NCBI GenBank assembly: GCA_020726505.1
Contig: JAHLEZ010000014.1
Location: 1,550,001 to 1,614,000, forward strand
Reading direction: 5' to 3'
Length of the DNA stretch: 64,000 bases
DNA from: Leptodontidium sp. MPI-SDFR-AT-0119
Lineage: Eukaryota; Ascomycota; Leotiomycetes; Helotiales; Leptodontidiaceae
Positions within the stretch are counted from its first letter, which is position 1. Each line of letters begins with the position of its first letter. Shown here piece by piece: positions 9,885 to 22,370 of the stretch. The translations under genes were made by a program, and so were the position numbers. The notes beneath the pieces were generated by a model. The model was not told the DNA's origin. It saw nothing but the letters and a program-made list of their open reading frames with translations, and ran no database searches.

Positions 9885-11975
9885 TTAATGCATAACCACA
9901 GCAACATGATCATCCATGTACTGGCTGATATCTCCCAAGAACACAGCAGCAATAACTGATACAGCGCCAAAAGCGATACTGGTGTAGTAAACATAAGGGT
10001 AAGCATGAGCGTATGCTACCCGGCCTGCCAACACGATGTCGTTCCAGATCGTGATGTTGCCATCCACACCTGGGAGGTATAGGATCTTGTCGATGAGCGA
10101 AGCTCCTGTAAGTTCGGCGGCGGCCTTGATGGTCTCGCCTGAGAAAATGTCGTTGTTAACCTGATTCAAGTTAGCATTGCGTTTAGTAATACGAAGAATG
10201 GAGAAAAAGACTTACGCAAGCTGTAGCAATCCCGAACTTCAGTGCCGGAACGAACTTGTTGTAGAAGACGTTGTAGTAAGTGGTGTAACCAATAGCTCCA
10301 CCGATGACACGGATAGCCAAAGTGAGAGCAGCGATGGTGGCAATGAGATCGTCAGGACAGATGATGGTCGTGATAATCGAGGCGGGAACGACGATTCCAC
10401 CAATACCGAGACCGGCAACGACGAGAATTCCATAAACGGCGTGCAGGTTGTCCAATCGGGCTGCTGCAAGAGCTCCGCATCCCGCAGTCATCATTACGCT
10501 GGAACCGACCATCAAAGCTCGGTTGTGACCGCGCAAGACAGATAGCAACCACAAAACGATACAGGCGCCAGCAAGGATGGAGAATCCAATGGGCATACCT
10601 CTGACTCCAACACCAACTGGATCATGTCCGTAGACATTGAAAGCTTGCGTTGGCCAGAATAGAATCACGGAGAAGAAGTTCGCTCCAGAGATGAACGTGA
10701 TGACGAGAGTCAGTGCCAGGACACGAGGTTCCTTTTTCAGACGAGAAGGGAACATAGGGTACTTGGCTCCGTAAATTTCCCAGAAGCAGAAGCCGGCGAG
10801 GAGAGCAGCTCCAAGGAGAAGAGGGACAAGCGTGTGCACAGAAGACCACTTGTATTGATATCCGCCCCAGAGAAGCCCGGCGATGAAGAGGATCATGCCT
10901 GAGATGGAGAGGAAGCCGCCGACAAAGTCGATTCGCGCGATGATTTCTTTGCGGCTGAGACCGGTGGAATTCACACGTGGAGGCGGGTGGTAGAAGATGA
11001 ATGTCATCGCTACGCCGATACTGTGGAGATTTTGAATTAGTTTTTCCCATTCAAGATGTCAAAAGATGCAAAACTAAATACTTACAATGCCCAGACTCCG
11101 CAGAGAAGTCCAATGTAGCGCCATGAGCCGTGGTATGCGATCAATTGCGCCCAGAGAACGGAGGGGCACTTTACGAGGGTTAATTCTTTTTCTTGAGGGT
11201 GGCAGAGGATATGTACTTACGAATGGAATGATAGTGAAGATCAAAACAGCGACATACTTTCCTCGCTTGGCTGTGGGAGCAAGTTCGGCGGTAGCAGCTA
11301 GAGCAGTGAGCTCGTTGATGCCTGCGCCAACACCAGCTAAAGCCATGCCAGCTATCGAGTTTAGCACCAGTAAATAGTCCTGAAGGTAGCAAACTTACAA
11401 ATAAAGATATTCATGGTGTGCGCAGTGGAGCAAACAATCATCCCGATGACGATGAACATTCCGCCTGCTATAGCAACCCATCGTCGTCCAATAAGATCAG
11501 ATAAAGCGCCGACGAAGGGACAAATGGCAGCAAGTGCAAGAAGATTTGCAAGCACGAACCAGACCCAGCGGTCAACTCCTCCCAAATCGCCATAAATGTA
11601 AGGTGGGACACCGCCTGTATTCCATTAGTGAAGTTCATGGATCGTTGGAAAAGTGTGGCCGCTAACCGAAAAGATAAACGGGAATCTGTGATCCTGTCCA
11701 GAGGAAAGCCATAGCGATCAAGGACATCATACGGGTGAATGTCATCTATAGGAATGTTCAGTATTACACCTTTGTACTCAAAGCTTTCAGGGACATACCG
11801 GAGGTTCATGGTCGTGATCTTCGCCATCGCCATAGGTTCGAAGGCCGTCCTTCTCGTAGTAGTGGTCATTTCCTGGCACTCTGGAAATGGTTCTGATGGC
11901 CTCCATGTCTTGGTTATTGCCAATTTCCTTGTCCGTCGACCCTGTTGGGGACGGTGTCGCGTTGTGGTGGTCCAT
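9885..11975 (-). CDS. MFS transporter, TRI12/siderophore-efflux type (about 590 aa)
   Basis: Seven exons with six introns splice in frame; the first intron starts at 11798 and the last lies at about 10216-10170. The start MDHHNATPSPTG gives a ~60-residue charged cytosolic tail. An in-frame Met at 12068 would extend it. Many hydrophobic segments follow, with the MFS motif ALSDLIGRRW after the second helix. The architecture fits the 14-helix drug:H+ antiporter group that includes the TRI12 family. Members export mycotoxins or move siderophores; no toxin cluster is adjacent, so the substrate is unknown. The protein is expected in the plasma membrane. The ending is HVAVVMH at 9885. Sequence looks intact: conserved GxxxN and loop motifs are present and no stops interrupt the spliced frame. 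Confidence 0.88.
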
Positions 11976-14658
11976 TTTGTGTTGGACTTGCCAAAAGGAG
12001 GAGCGAAAGGGGAAGATGTTCTTGAGAAAAGGAATGGCGAAGTCGAGAGCGATCTGGGATGGGGGCATGGGGATATTTAGACATTTACGTCCCAGCAGAA
12101 TGGAGCCACCCCATTCACCAACGAAAGCCAGCCCAGATTAAGATTCATGGGTGTGCCATCAGGACGGGGTGGGTGGCTCGTTTTCGGGATGGTCGCGGAA
12201 TACAAGCCTTCCTCCAGATGTTAGTCCCAACAGGGCCAAGTGAAGTGACTATCAGATAGTGAACCTGCGATTTGGCACATGGAGGCGATTGCAAACTTCT
12301 GCCCCCTTCAGGCACATACTCCGGCAACTTGATAGAAATCATAGAGATCATCAAAAACGCCGAGGCAATTTACAGTTTTGCCAGGTGTTGAAGCCTTTTG
12401 GATTGTGGGGTAGCGCGGGGAACCTATGTTTCTAACCACTTGCAGGGTGGTCAATCTATTAGACCCCGCCACCGTGATCGAGACGGGCTAGTCTCGACTG
12501 TTGGCGCTTTCCACACTAATCACGCGCTAAAAAATGCCACGATTGTGCTCCAGAATCCTTCATTTCGTTCCAGATTCGACGCCTGTCAACCGCAGATGAT
12601 CGTCCTTGACATCCCGTCTGTTTGGTTGGTGGGCTGGGCTGGGCCAGGCTATATGCGATGCTTTGCCTTGCTTCGAACACCAGACGAAACCACAGGTATT
12701 TCACTGTGCTTTGAAAACGGTGAGCTTTCACCTATCATGATCTGCAGAGCTGCCTCCTTTAATAATCTCTGAGCAAATCGGTCAGCAATCTGGAAGTTTA
12801 TGTTCGATAAAGTATGAAGGAGAAAAGGAAAAAAGAGAGAGAGACAAGGTTTCTTGGCCGTGATTTGTCCCATGTGTCGGCCATCTTGCTACTAACAGCT
12901 AGAACGCGGGGAAGCAGGCGAACCACTGGGCGAGAAAAGTGGTGGGTGGCCTCGTAACAATGCAAATCATATTTGGGCACTAGAGAGCTGAGGTGGTGTT
13001 GCGTAGACGTTATTGGACGAGATCAAGTCTCGTTGATTCGTCTGGGCAATTCCCCGTGGGGTCTATTCTGACAAGATCTGGCAGGTGCTGTCAAGCGATA
13101 TGGAACGAAACATCGACAGTTCTATGAGGAATTTCCAACTCATCCCATTGCTTGACAGTTGAACTAGATGGATGTGCCCAGTAGTACTCATGCCCACAGG
13201 TGACTGGAATCTGGTGTGAAACTGTCTTTCTTTCACATGATTCCTTCGTTGCCGTCTTCGTCACTTCTTCGAATGCAGTAGATAGACTTTTCTCTTCAGC
13301 ACCGAGGTATTTTACGGCTCAAACCTCATGGATGCCGCGATAGCTGAGGGTGCATACCCGAACTCTTCAAGATACCAACTCACAGTGGCAACATGTCCGC
13401 AGGCTATGCCTGGACCATTGTTTGGAGGCGTCACCACAACAAGTCTTTCGTAGATTTCCGATAGCTGCAAAGGAAGGTATCCAGTGGAAAGGACTCGCAT
13501 TTTGAATGGACACAAGTAGCCCATCTAGTCGCCGTAGCTACGCAGAGCTAGACTTAATTCTTCGAGGCCTTCATGGACCATTTGGTACTGGACTTCTGCG
13601 CCACCACTGGGATCTCGTAACCCTATCGGAAGTTGTCTGCATGAACTGCCTCGGGCGCCGAGGTTTTTCTCGGGGATCATATTTCGACGTCAAGGATGGC
13701 GAGTAGGCAAGCTTTGGCACCCAGAAGCCGACATGATCGCCATGATTAATACCAAGAGAACCTTACTAGGCTGGCAACCGATTGGATCCCGGTAGCGTGG
13801 TTGAGATAATTCCTAGAGATTCTTGAAATTTTTTATACGTGAACTTTCCAGACATTGGGGCTCCTTGTTGTTGAATGGCTCAGTGCAAATGTCACTTGTG
13901 AGTGGTGGCAAATTATAAGTCGGAGAACTTCACCAGAGAATGGAGCTGCACTGGAAAACGCATGAGCATTCTGGGAGCAAAAGAATTAACCCAGTTGCTT
14001 AAATATGGACCCCTGGGAAGTTTCGGGAAGGTAAACAGTACTGCTGGAGTTTGAGATCTACTGTAAAGCCCAGCCCAGCTCAAATTTTAATGAAAGAAGG
14101 CTATCACGTGATGCCGCACACCAATTCTGTTAGACTGTTGCTCAACCCCTCCAAAATCTAAAGCCCTCTTCAATTTCGACGGTATGGGAGAGGCTAGTCA
14201 CCGCCATAGATAGATGGTGCTTTAGGGAAACTTCCCAAGTGAGCACCCCGCGCTGGGTACATGCGCTCTAACCCATTTCCCAGTCTTTCGCCGCGCAGCT
14301 AGAGTGGGGTGGCAGAACCAAGGGGGCAAAGGTATCTCACCACTGCGAAGAAGAGAGTATTGCAAGTAGAAGTAGGAAGTCAAACAAATGAGAACTCGAG
14401 GAAAGGTGCAAGGATGTAGAGTACTTCGGTATTTCTCCCAGACTCTGCCTTGTCAAAGATCTAAAAGATGAACCCCAGACCAGCGCCACCAAGGAAACGT
14501 TCATACCATGCAGACCAACGCATCACACCATCTAGCATCATCACCGTGATGTCGTTCAGCCACAGTGCGGCATTTCCTCCCATCATAACCGTAAGGGTTT
14601 TTATATCTCCGCTCGAGCCATTCGGGAATTATTCATAAGTTCTGGGGAGCTGGGAGTG
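11976..14658. other. Gene-poor 2.7-kb interval
   Basis: No intact gene supported. The 124-aa plus-strand frame at 12398-12772 has no recognisable domain. A possible decayed coding segment at 13312-13740 (minus) is listed separately. The rest should hold the MFS promoter and the 3' end of the E2 gene. Confidence 0.5.
13312..13740 (-). pseudogene. Possible decayed protein-coding fragment
   Basis: Protein-like text appears in more than one minus-strand frame. One frame reads HGDHVGFWVPKLAYSPSL up to a stop. Another reads EGLEELSLALRSYGD, hits TAG, and continues MGYLCPFKMRVLSTGYLPLQL to MRFEP. The composition looks like real protein, but it is interrupted and I recognise no family. Calling it a relic is an inference. 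Confidence 0.35.
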
Positions 14659-15292
14659 CTAGTTTATAGCATGTGTTCGGGTCCATTCGCGAGCAGTTGC
14701 AATAGCAGCTGGCTCATCCTCCTTCCATCTCTTCGCAACATCTGGTGCAAGTGGATCGTCAGGGTTTGGGGCTCCGAGGAGGGCTTGGATCGAGAGGAGG
14801 ATTGTTCGGATTTGGAGGGCTGGGGACCAGTTGCCTAATCATCTTGTTAGCTTCATGGCCTAGAATCCAAATAACCAAAGAAACAAAGAGAAATATACAG
14901 CCACGTACTCTTGAGGACATCGAGACAGATACGGCCAAGCTTGTCGATGTTTGGGTGGTAGATCTTGGTCAGAAATCGAATCTTGGGCGGGGTCATAGGA
15001 TAATCATCTGGCAGGAAGAGCTCGAGTTTGAAGATTCCACCTGTTCCAAGTCAGAATCGAAGGCGTTTCTAGCCTTCTGGGACCTATCTAACCTTCATAT
15101 GGAGACTGTGTAGGACCGTGTATCGAGACATCGAAATACCGGAGGTTATCTTCATGAGGGACTGCACTGATGCCTGGAACTCTGCAAAGGCACATATTTA
15201 GCATTTTGTACCAAATAGGTAAGGATTCTGTATACTTACGGCTCTGCCATCAACCTCTCGGTCTCCTTGATGATTCGTTTAGGCAAGGCCAT
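14659..15292 (-). CDS. UBC13: Ubiquitin-conjugating enzyme E2, Ubc13-like
   Basis: Four exons. Exon 1 (15292-15240) encodes [17 protein letters not shown]. The next exons carry [21 protein letters not shown] and [21 protein letters not shown]. The active-site cysteine is in GRICLDVLK, followed by [19 protein letters not shown] and a C-terminus ending [10 protein letters not shown]. This order and the [15 protein letters not shown] signature are those of Ubc13. In characterised species Ubc13 pairs with an Mms2-type variant to build Lys63-linked ubiquitin chains in DNA damage tolerance and signalling. All introns fall at clean GT-AG sites and the length (~150 aa) is standard. Confidence 0.92.
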
Positions 15293-15938
15293 CTTGTTGC
15301 GGGTGTGCCGCTTTGCAGGCGGGAAATAGTGGTGTAGAGGTCGAGACAGCGATACCAGACAGGTAGTATCCGATCCTCAGATATCTTCAATGGAAGGACA
15401 GGCCGAGAAATCGAATATCAAAGTCGAGCAGGCCGACGAGAGATGGGTAGGCCAAGCTTGGTGGGGGTGGGGCAAAGGTCTCGAAAGTTGTTGCAGTCGA
15501 TGCAGAGAGATCGCAGAGGGACTTGACGTTGAAAGTAAATATCGAGGCTCGCTATTCGCCGGGGGTATTTTCAGTGAATGCAAAGGTGGTCTCGTTGAAA
15601 TCGTGAATGTTTATATTCCTTCTCGCCAGCCTTTTGGTCGTCGGCGTCAAAGGAGAGCGCTCGGTAACTTCCGCCCGTCTTGCCTAAACCTAAAGAGGGG
15701 ATGAGCTCGAAGACTTAGATCATGGAGAAAGAAGACTGCACGAGAACCTTTTCGCAAAGTCACATATATTCTCTTCTACATCCAGTATTCAACTCTCTCG
15801 GCATTTTCGTGTCTGCCTGCGGCTTTTCGGCGTGATTCACCAACTATGCACGGCGGAAGCCCGCATACCAATCCTTTGCAAGCCTCAACAGCTGTGTCGT
15901 TATAAGCTTCAGGACGATGCGCAGCCTTCCGAGCCACT
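15293..15938. other. Divergent promoter region between UBC13 and the WD40-RING gene
   Basis: About 0.65 kb between two divergent genes, so it likely contains both promoters and 5' UTRs. No independent gene supported. Confidence 0.6.
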
Positions 15939-18900
15939 ATGATGGATGAGTCGAGGAAGGGGAAGACTATCAAGTCGGCCTTTGATAGCACCACGTTCGA
16001 GGCAGATGTGTCAATTCATGTGGAGCGCAAGGTTGGATCTGCTACCATCTCGCCATCTGGACGAGATGTTGCACTTGCGTCGTAAGAGCTCTACAAAGTT
16101 GTGGGAGGGCATTCTTAAGAAATATGACTGACATTCTGTAGTACCGATGGGCTCGATATTATTGACCTCGATAATCCTCTGAACCCCCCTCGCCATCTTC
16201 GCCATGGACTCCCTTGGCTAGTTGCAGACGTGCAGTGGTCCCCTTTCGCTGCACGGGAGAATTGGGTTGTCAGTACAGCAAATCAAAAGGCGTTGGTATG
16301 GAACTTGAACATGCCAGAAGATTCTTCCCAGGGAGCAATCGAACACACGCTTCATGGGCATACAAGGGCAATTACGGATATCAATTTCTCTGCACATCAC
16401 CCTGATATGCTTGCAACTTGTGCAGTGGATGGATATGTACACTGCTGGGACTTGCGCCGACCTCGACAGCCAGTTCTCACATTCTGCGATTGGTTTGCTG
16501 GGGCAACACAAGTTAAATACAATCGCCAAGACTCCCACGTACTGGCCTCTTCCCATGACCGATGGCTGAGGATATGGGATGACCGAAAGGGAGCTGCGCC
16601 GATGAGGTCAATCAATGCCCATGAGTCTAAGATTTATGGTGTTGATTGGAACAGAACGAGATCCACGGGGGTTGTTACATGCTCTTTGGATAAAAGCATC
16701 AAGTTTTGGGATTATTCGAATGATGTAGACGTGCCGGAGCGCATCATCCGAACCGACTTCCCAGTTTGGCGAGCTCGACACACCCCTTTCGGATGGGGTG
16801 TTTTGGCTATGCCACAAGATACTCCTGGAAACCTTCATCTCTACGATCGTCGCCTAGGAAGCGGGGATCAAGATTCTTTCTCACAGGCAGTGACGACTTT
16901 TCCTGGACATGGAAATTCCAAAGTCAAAGAGTTTCTGTGGAGAAGTCGAGGGAACATCACGGATGAAGGTATCGACAACCGAGAGTTCCAGCTAGTATCT
17001 TGGGGCGAAGACAACCAGTTGAGACTGCAGCCCGTAGACCCAGAAACCCTTCAAGGGGTGGGATTTGTCAAAGGAACCCAAGTAAGGAAGAAGCTCAATG
17101 TCACGCGAAAAGGCGCTGTGTACAAGACGTTTCGAACAGTAGAGACTACTTCGACAGAAAAGCGGGCTGCTACAATCACAGGCCCTCGACCTGGAAGCTC
17201 CGGTTTGAAGATCAGTGCTTTGAGTGTTGGAATGAAGAAGCTGAACTTGCCCCATTCTTCAAAGACCAACCTGGTTTTGCGGGCGCCTGCTATGAAAGGC
17301 AAAGAGAAGGTAACTAAACAAGACGACCAGAACCAGAAACAAATTGGGTGGATGAGCGGGATCAAGTTCACGGCCAGGAGCGACAATACCGCATCTCAGA
17401 AGCGTTCTACCTCAAGGCGCTTGTCTCTTCTCAATCCAGAGTTTGATGAGGATGGAGATTGGGATCAGCCAGAGACTCTCCATGATGAGATCATTCGGAT
17501 TCACGACCAGCTGCCTAAAATCACTTTTGAAGATGTCAATATGGACAAGAGAACCGTTGTTGCATCGATGAATGGGCCGTGGGGTGACGACGGCAACGCA
17601 ATCTACATCAAGGTGACCATAGTATTTCCAGAGCAGTATCCGGAGTCCAAGGCACCAAGCTTCACTTTGGGGAAAACTTCGCTTATGCCAGATGATGTAT
17701 ATATCAAGCTTAAGCGGGAGGTACATCAAATCGCTGCTGGATTTATTTCGCGCAAACAAGGGTGCCTAGACGCAGCTCTATGCTACCTCCTGGGAGAAGT
17801 GGATCTAGAGACCAGCACGACTTTCTTCAAGGACGTCGGAGATTTAGATGATGATATGGATGCCCTTGCCGATGAAAGCTCTAGCGACGATGACGACGGA
17901 GATATTCCCGCAGGAATAACTTCCCAAGAAATTGGGCCAAGTGCAACTGGAAATTCACCAGTTCCAAGGAGTACGAATGTCAATGTTCCTCTGCCGCGAC
18001 TATGTGGAGCTCGTTTCTCTGCAAATGGCAAGCTGGTTTGCTTTTTTCCTCCCAAGGAAGACAAGGTCAAGTCGCTCCTGGAGACCTTGGTTGCAAAGAA
18101 CAATGCGCGTTCGAAAGGAGACCCGGTATTTGAAACGTTTGGTAGGCTGAACAACAACACGTCGCCTGTGCCTCGTATCAAAGCAATGTCTCTTGCCTCC
18201 GAGAGTAAAACTGACTCGGACATATCTGATGAATCCGATGAATCTTCGTCGAGCGATTCTGACTCATCCCATTTCCGTCTCCCTAGGTTTCCAATGTCGG
18301 ACTATTTCCGTAGATCTGGTCGGCGACCATACCGAAGAGGCTCCCCTACCATTCTGTCTCAGAGATCTAGTGCTGCTGGCACTGGAACGGGCACTGGCAC
18401 TGGGACTGGTACTGGGATAGGAAGGGCGCGATCCTCGAAGCCAAAGAATATTGTCTGCTTGCACAATATTAACAACTTTTTACCATCGAGACCCGAGCTT
18501 GCTGAAGATTATGCCATTTTCGGAGAAGGGCCAGATGTATGTGAGCAGAATGCCGCCGCTGCCGAAAAATATGGCTACAACGATCTTGCGGACGTCTGGA
18601 GATATGCCGCAATGCTCCTGCATAATGAGGTTCCCCTTGAAGTATTGGACCAAACACATCGGCGGGAGCCGATACTTGTCATTGCTAAAGATGCAGTCAG
18701 GCGAAATCGCAGCAACAGCGGCTCTGATAGTGGTCTCGACCTTTCGTATGATTTTCGAAGTCGACGAAACAGTCTGTCCGGTAGAGTCAAGTGGGGAACC
18801 AATCCACTTGCGAAGCAATTGATTGGGGATCTTTTTGCTCATTTTGAGCGTCTTGCAGACGTTCAAATGCTGGCTATGTTATCATGCGTGTTCAGCGAGC

Positions 18901-20426
18901 CACTTGCTAAGGATGCGGCCTCACACGCAGAGCTGTACATGACCCAGCCCCAGACGCCAATATCGATGAAGACCCCAGCGTTCTCACTTGATTATTTCCC
19001 GTCAGACGCGGCTGCATGGAGCATGTATCAAAAGACTCCCATAAACTCTGTAGTTTCAACTCCGAAATTCTCACATACTCCATCTGGCTTATATGGTTCA
19101 GTGGGGTCTTCCAACGGTGCTTGGGGTAGTGATCCTGCCTCGACCTCTTACTCGTGTGGGGAGACACCCCCCTTGAGATCCAACCGGGCAAGCTATGAGT
19201 ATCTCAACCAGCAGACACAGAGTCTGTCAACATCCCCAGACAACGCTCGCAGTTTTCGCCGGGCCAACTCGGGTATTGCTCACAGTTTTGCTGCAAGCTT
19301 TTCTAGACCATTTGCAATCACAGCTTCATCTTCGCCTCCAAACCTTCCACCTAATCGAAAACGGCCAAGCCCAGTGGAGAACATGCTCAACTCACTGACC
19401 CCTAGCACAATCACCTGGGGAAACACAACTGTTCTGGGAAGTGTGAAAGAGCAAGGCATCACTGAAAGATCTTCATATTCCGACGATGAGAGTACACAAG
19501 ATGATTGGAAGCCGTCCGTCTGTACGGGGATCAGTCTCACCATGGAGAATCAGAACGCTTTCGATGACGAGGGTTGTATGAGTACTCCTTTGCTGGATTT
19601 AAGTCATGGTGCTTTATACGCTAGCTACCGCAGAACCTATGCGGAGCTCCTCTTCCTCTGGGGTCATCCTTTGGCACGCCTTGAAATCTTGAAGTTCAAC
19701 GGTCTTAAGGATTATTTCACGGAGCATGAAATCACGGAAAACAAAACTTTCGCGGCATCCATTCTCTCGAATGATACTCATACCTTAAGCCACGACCCAT
19801 CGCCTCCTTCCCCAATCATACTTGGCAAGAAGGATCACCATCTGCAACTACCACCGTCACCATTTACAGAGCAAGGACTCGATGTCACAGGCTACTGCCT
19901 AAAGCATGACACTCGCCTTGAGCCTATAATCGGCAGCAATCTTGGGGGTGCCGTCGGTAGATGTGAGAAATGCAAAACTACACAGCGTCAATTACGGTGC
20001 ACAATCTGCATGGAGCCAATCAGTGCCATCTTTGCACCATGCCTCTCGTGTGGTTGTGCGACACACGAAGACTGTCTGTCGGAGTATCACGCATCTGGGA
20101 ACACAATGTGTGCTGGAGGGTGCGATTGTGACTGTGGAGACAAGGCGAGCGCTGGAGTCGTCGAGGGCTGGGAGGTAATGATGGATGCAATTGAGAGGCT
20201 GAGAAACCTCGACAAGCATGCCTCTAGGGGGATGAAAGAAAAGCAAGACCTAGAAGACTGGGATGTAGAAGTGAGCGCCGATTGGGAAGCGGGTCACATC
20301 CCAAGTGGGGGTCTCGGGAGAGGCTACTCAACACTCAGCAAGAGGCTGGGTCAAGTGAGAAGTGGAGACTGGGGTATATCGGCTGTGAAGAAGAAACCGA
20401 GCAGCCTTCGGAACGAGAATATTTGA
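15939..20426 (+). CDS. WD40-RWD-RING protein, Sea3/Mtc5 (WDR59) type, SEA/GATOR2 complex
   Basis: Exon 1 (15939-16081) joins 16142-20426 through a 60-bp intron, giving 1475 aa. The N-terminus holds WD40 repeats (LHGHTRAITDINFSAHHPDM, VDGYVHCWDLR, HDRWLRIWDDR, LDKSIKFWDYS). An RWD domain lies near residues 495-605 (VFPEQYPESKAPSFTLG). A long Ser-rich middle follows. A C-terminal Cys-rich RING-like domain sits near 1320-1385 (CEKCKTTQRQLRCTICMEPIS ... CGCATHEDCLSEYH). This domain order is that of yeast Sea3 and animal WDR59, subunits of the vacuolar/lysosomal SEACAT/GATOR2 complex that relays amino-acid status to TORC1. A run of GT dipeptides near residue 795 comes from a GGCACT-type microsatellite inside the gene. 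The frame is intact. Confidence 0.88.
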
Positions 20427-20867
20427 TTTTGATTTGATTGCATTTGCTGCGGAGGCGTGGGAAGGGGGTCTGCGTTTGCGTATTGTATCGAGTATTGGAT
20501 GGGCCCCGGAACTGCCAACATGGCGTGTATTGTCTAGCAGTGTAATTTCTTGAATGTAAAAGAAGTTCCAAAGTCTGCTGGGTAGTTATTGAAGTTGACA
20601 ATGAGCGTTGTCTCATCAAGAATGAACGTCGCGTTGTATCCAAGTATTTCCACCATTTGTTCGCCAGGTCGCTCAGCCAGTTAGTGTCAAGTACTGTCTT
20701 TGTATACTTTCTTATGTTCATAAAAGGTTGGAAATACTATCTGGCTCACATTAATCATCTTACCCTCTTATTTGTAAAAGAAATAGACAATGTCTTTCAT
20801 TGTTTCCTTTGCTCTGTCTAAGATTCGGTTCAACACAGATCAATATTTGATAAAAATTCGTATCCAT
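20427..20867. other. Convergent intergenic spacer
   Basis: About 440 bases between the 3' ends of the WD40-RING and F-box genes. No further feature seen. Confidence 0.6.
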
Positions 20868-21947
20868 CTATGTCCTAAAAAGAGTACTCCTATCCGGTTC
20901 TGATACACTCCTGCTTTTCAAGATATAATCATTCCACAGCATCTTCGCCGAGCCACAAGTTTCAAAGTGAGCCAGAAACTCATCCTCCGAAAAAGCCATG
21001 TTCTGTTTTCTGAACAGATCTTCGTCAATATCATGACCCGGAGCAAAGTCTTCGTCTCTTCTGTACCAATTATATTCGCATCCACGGCAACAGACACCCT
21101 TGTCAATCCGACGCTGTTGCGCATCCAGATAAGGGAATGCCGTACAGGCCATGAAGCGGAGAGTATCATTCGCACCAGGAGGCTGAGGCATGGGTCTATT
21201 TGTGCCCCCCTGAATCCGATGCTTATGGCTGGATCCATCGCTATTGCCCCCACGACGAATACCCAGAGATGCCGCCCTTTCCATTTCTGTTTGGCTGCCA
21301 TGAATCGAGATCCCGAGCCGCCTAGCCTCCTCGCGACTAACAACCCTGATCCGTCGCCGGCTAGACTTCTCAGAAATCCCATACTGTCCGACGACAGTCC
21401 TGGCGATTGTGACCCGGCTTAATGCTGATTCGGTAAGCCCGAAAAGAGCTGTCGCCGCCGAGGCTGAGACAACTTCAGTCTCCGGGTGTGCTTTGATGCA
21501 CGAGAAACAGCACCGGCTGGCGGTGGGGAGAAAGAGGAATGAACCAAATTCGTTGCAGCCGATGCATAGGTCCCGGCAGAGGATATTGTACAGATATCTA
21601 ATACTGTAGTTCGAGAGGACGTCGGTTGCTGATAGGGCTCGAAGGGCATTAGGTGCGAATGTCGTTAAATCTCTGTAGGCTGGGACTTTTCCAACGGTGT
21701 CGTAGAAGTGAGTATTTAGGCATCGTATAGCCCCCAAACTTGCCACGTCGAGCTCGAGGAGTATATTGTGGATAATCTCGAGAGGCAGGAGTGAGAAGTT
21801 TCCCAATGAGGAAGTTCCACAGTTGGAGAATACTCGAGCGGGCACAGGGTGCGTAGATGTGGGGAAATGTATCACCGCTCTGTCGGCTTCGCTCCAGTGG
21901 TATGCAAGAGAGCCGAGGATTGTTTTCTTTTCGGGCGAGTACTCCAT
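20868..21947 (-). CDS. F-box protein (359 aa, single exon)
   Basis: Uninterrupted 359-codon frame. An F-box is visible near residues 50-95: SLLPLEIIHNILLELDVASL, then IRCLNTHFYDTV. Cysteine pairs follow (ILCRDLCIGCNEF, CCFSCIKAH, GVCCRGCEYNWYRRDE) and may bind metal. The layout matches a common fungal group of F-box proteins with a C-terminal Cys-rich tail. F-box proteins usually act as substrate adaptors of SCF ubiquitin ligases through Skp1; the target here is unknown. Confidence 0.85.
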   Translation of the reverse strand: MEYSPEKKTILGSLAYHWSEADRAVIHFPTSTHPVPARVFSNCGTSSLGNFSLLPLEIIHNILLELDVASLGAIRCLNTHFYDTVGKVPAYRDLTTFAPNALRALSATDVLSNYSIRYLYNILCRDLCIGCNEFGSFLFLPTASRCCFSCIKAHPETEVVSASAATALFGLTESALSRVTIARTVVGQYGISEKSSRRRIRVVSREEARRLGISIHGSQTEMERAASLGIRRGGNSDGSSHKHRIQGGTNRPMPQPPGANDTLRFMACTAFPYLDAQQRRIDKGVCCRGCEYNWYRRDEDFAPGHDIDEDLFRKQNMAFSEDEFLAHFETCGSAKMLWNDYILKSRSVSEPDRSTLFRT

Positions 21948-22370
21948 GCTGTACAGCGAAGGAGGGGATGTCGCTTGCAGGAGCCCGAAGAATGGCTCGT
22001 AATTTGGGGGTACTGAGACAAGTGCTTGATCAGACTACGCTAATCACTGTTTAGAGTAGTAGATGTGTTTTGGGAGATCAAAATTGAGACTAGTAAATAG
22101 CAACTTGTTTTAATACCGTCAAAGCTGCTTGAGAGTTGTCGCCGAAGAAGGCTGAAATTCGTCAACTAGGGGGTTGGAGGTAAGCTAAGCCTAAAACAGT
22201 CATCTAAGCTGCAGCTTTCCGGCATCAACCTTCCCATATCTTATCACAGCATATGCCTCTATTCATACAAGTATGTATGAGATAACGTTACAACAACTTT
22301 GATATCTCAAAATGGAAATCAACAACGAAATTTCCAAATCCGCTGCAACTTGAAATACAAAGTGGTATCT
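21948..22370. other. Intergenic between F-box and first GNAT gene
   Basis: About 420 bases holding the F-box promoter and the 3' region of the GNAT gene. No other feature seen. Confidence 0.6.

Noticed and set aside
12398..12772. 124-codon plus-strand frame
   Set aside because: No recognisable family, no intron partners and composition unlike neighbouring genes.
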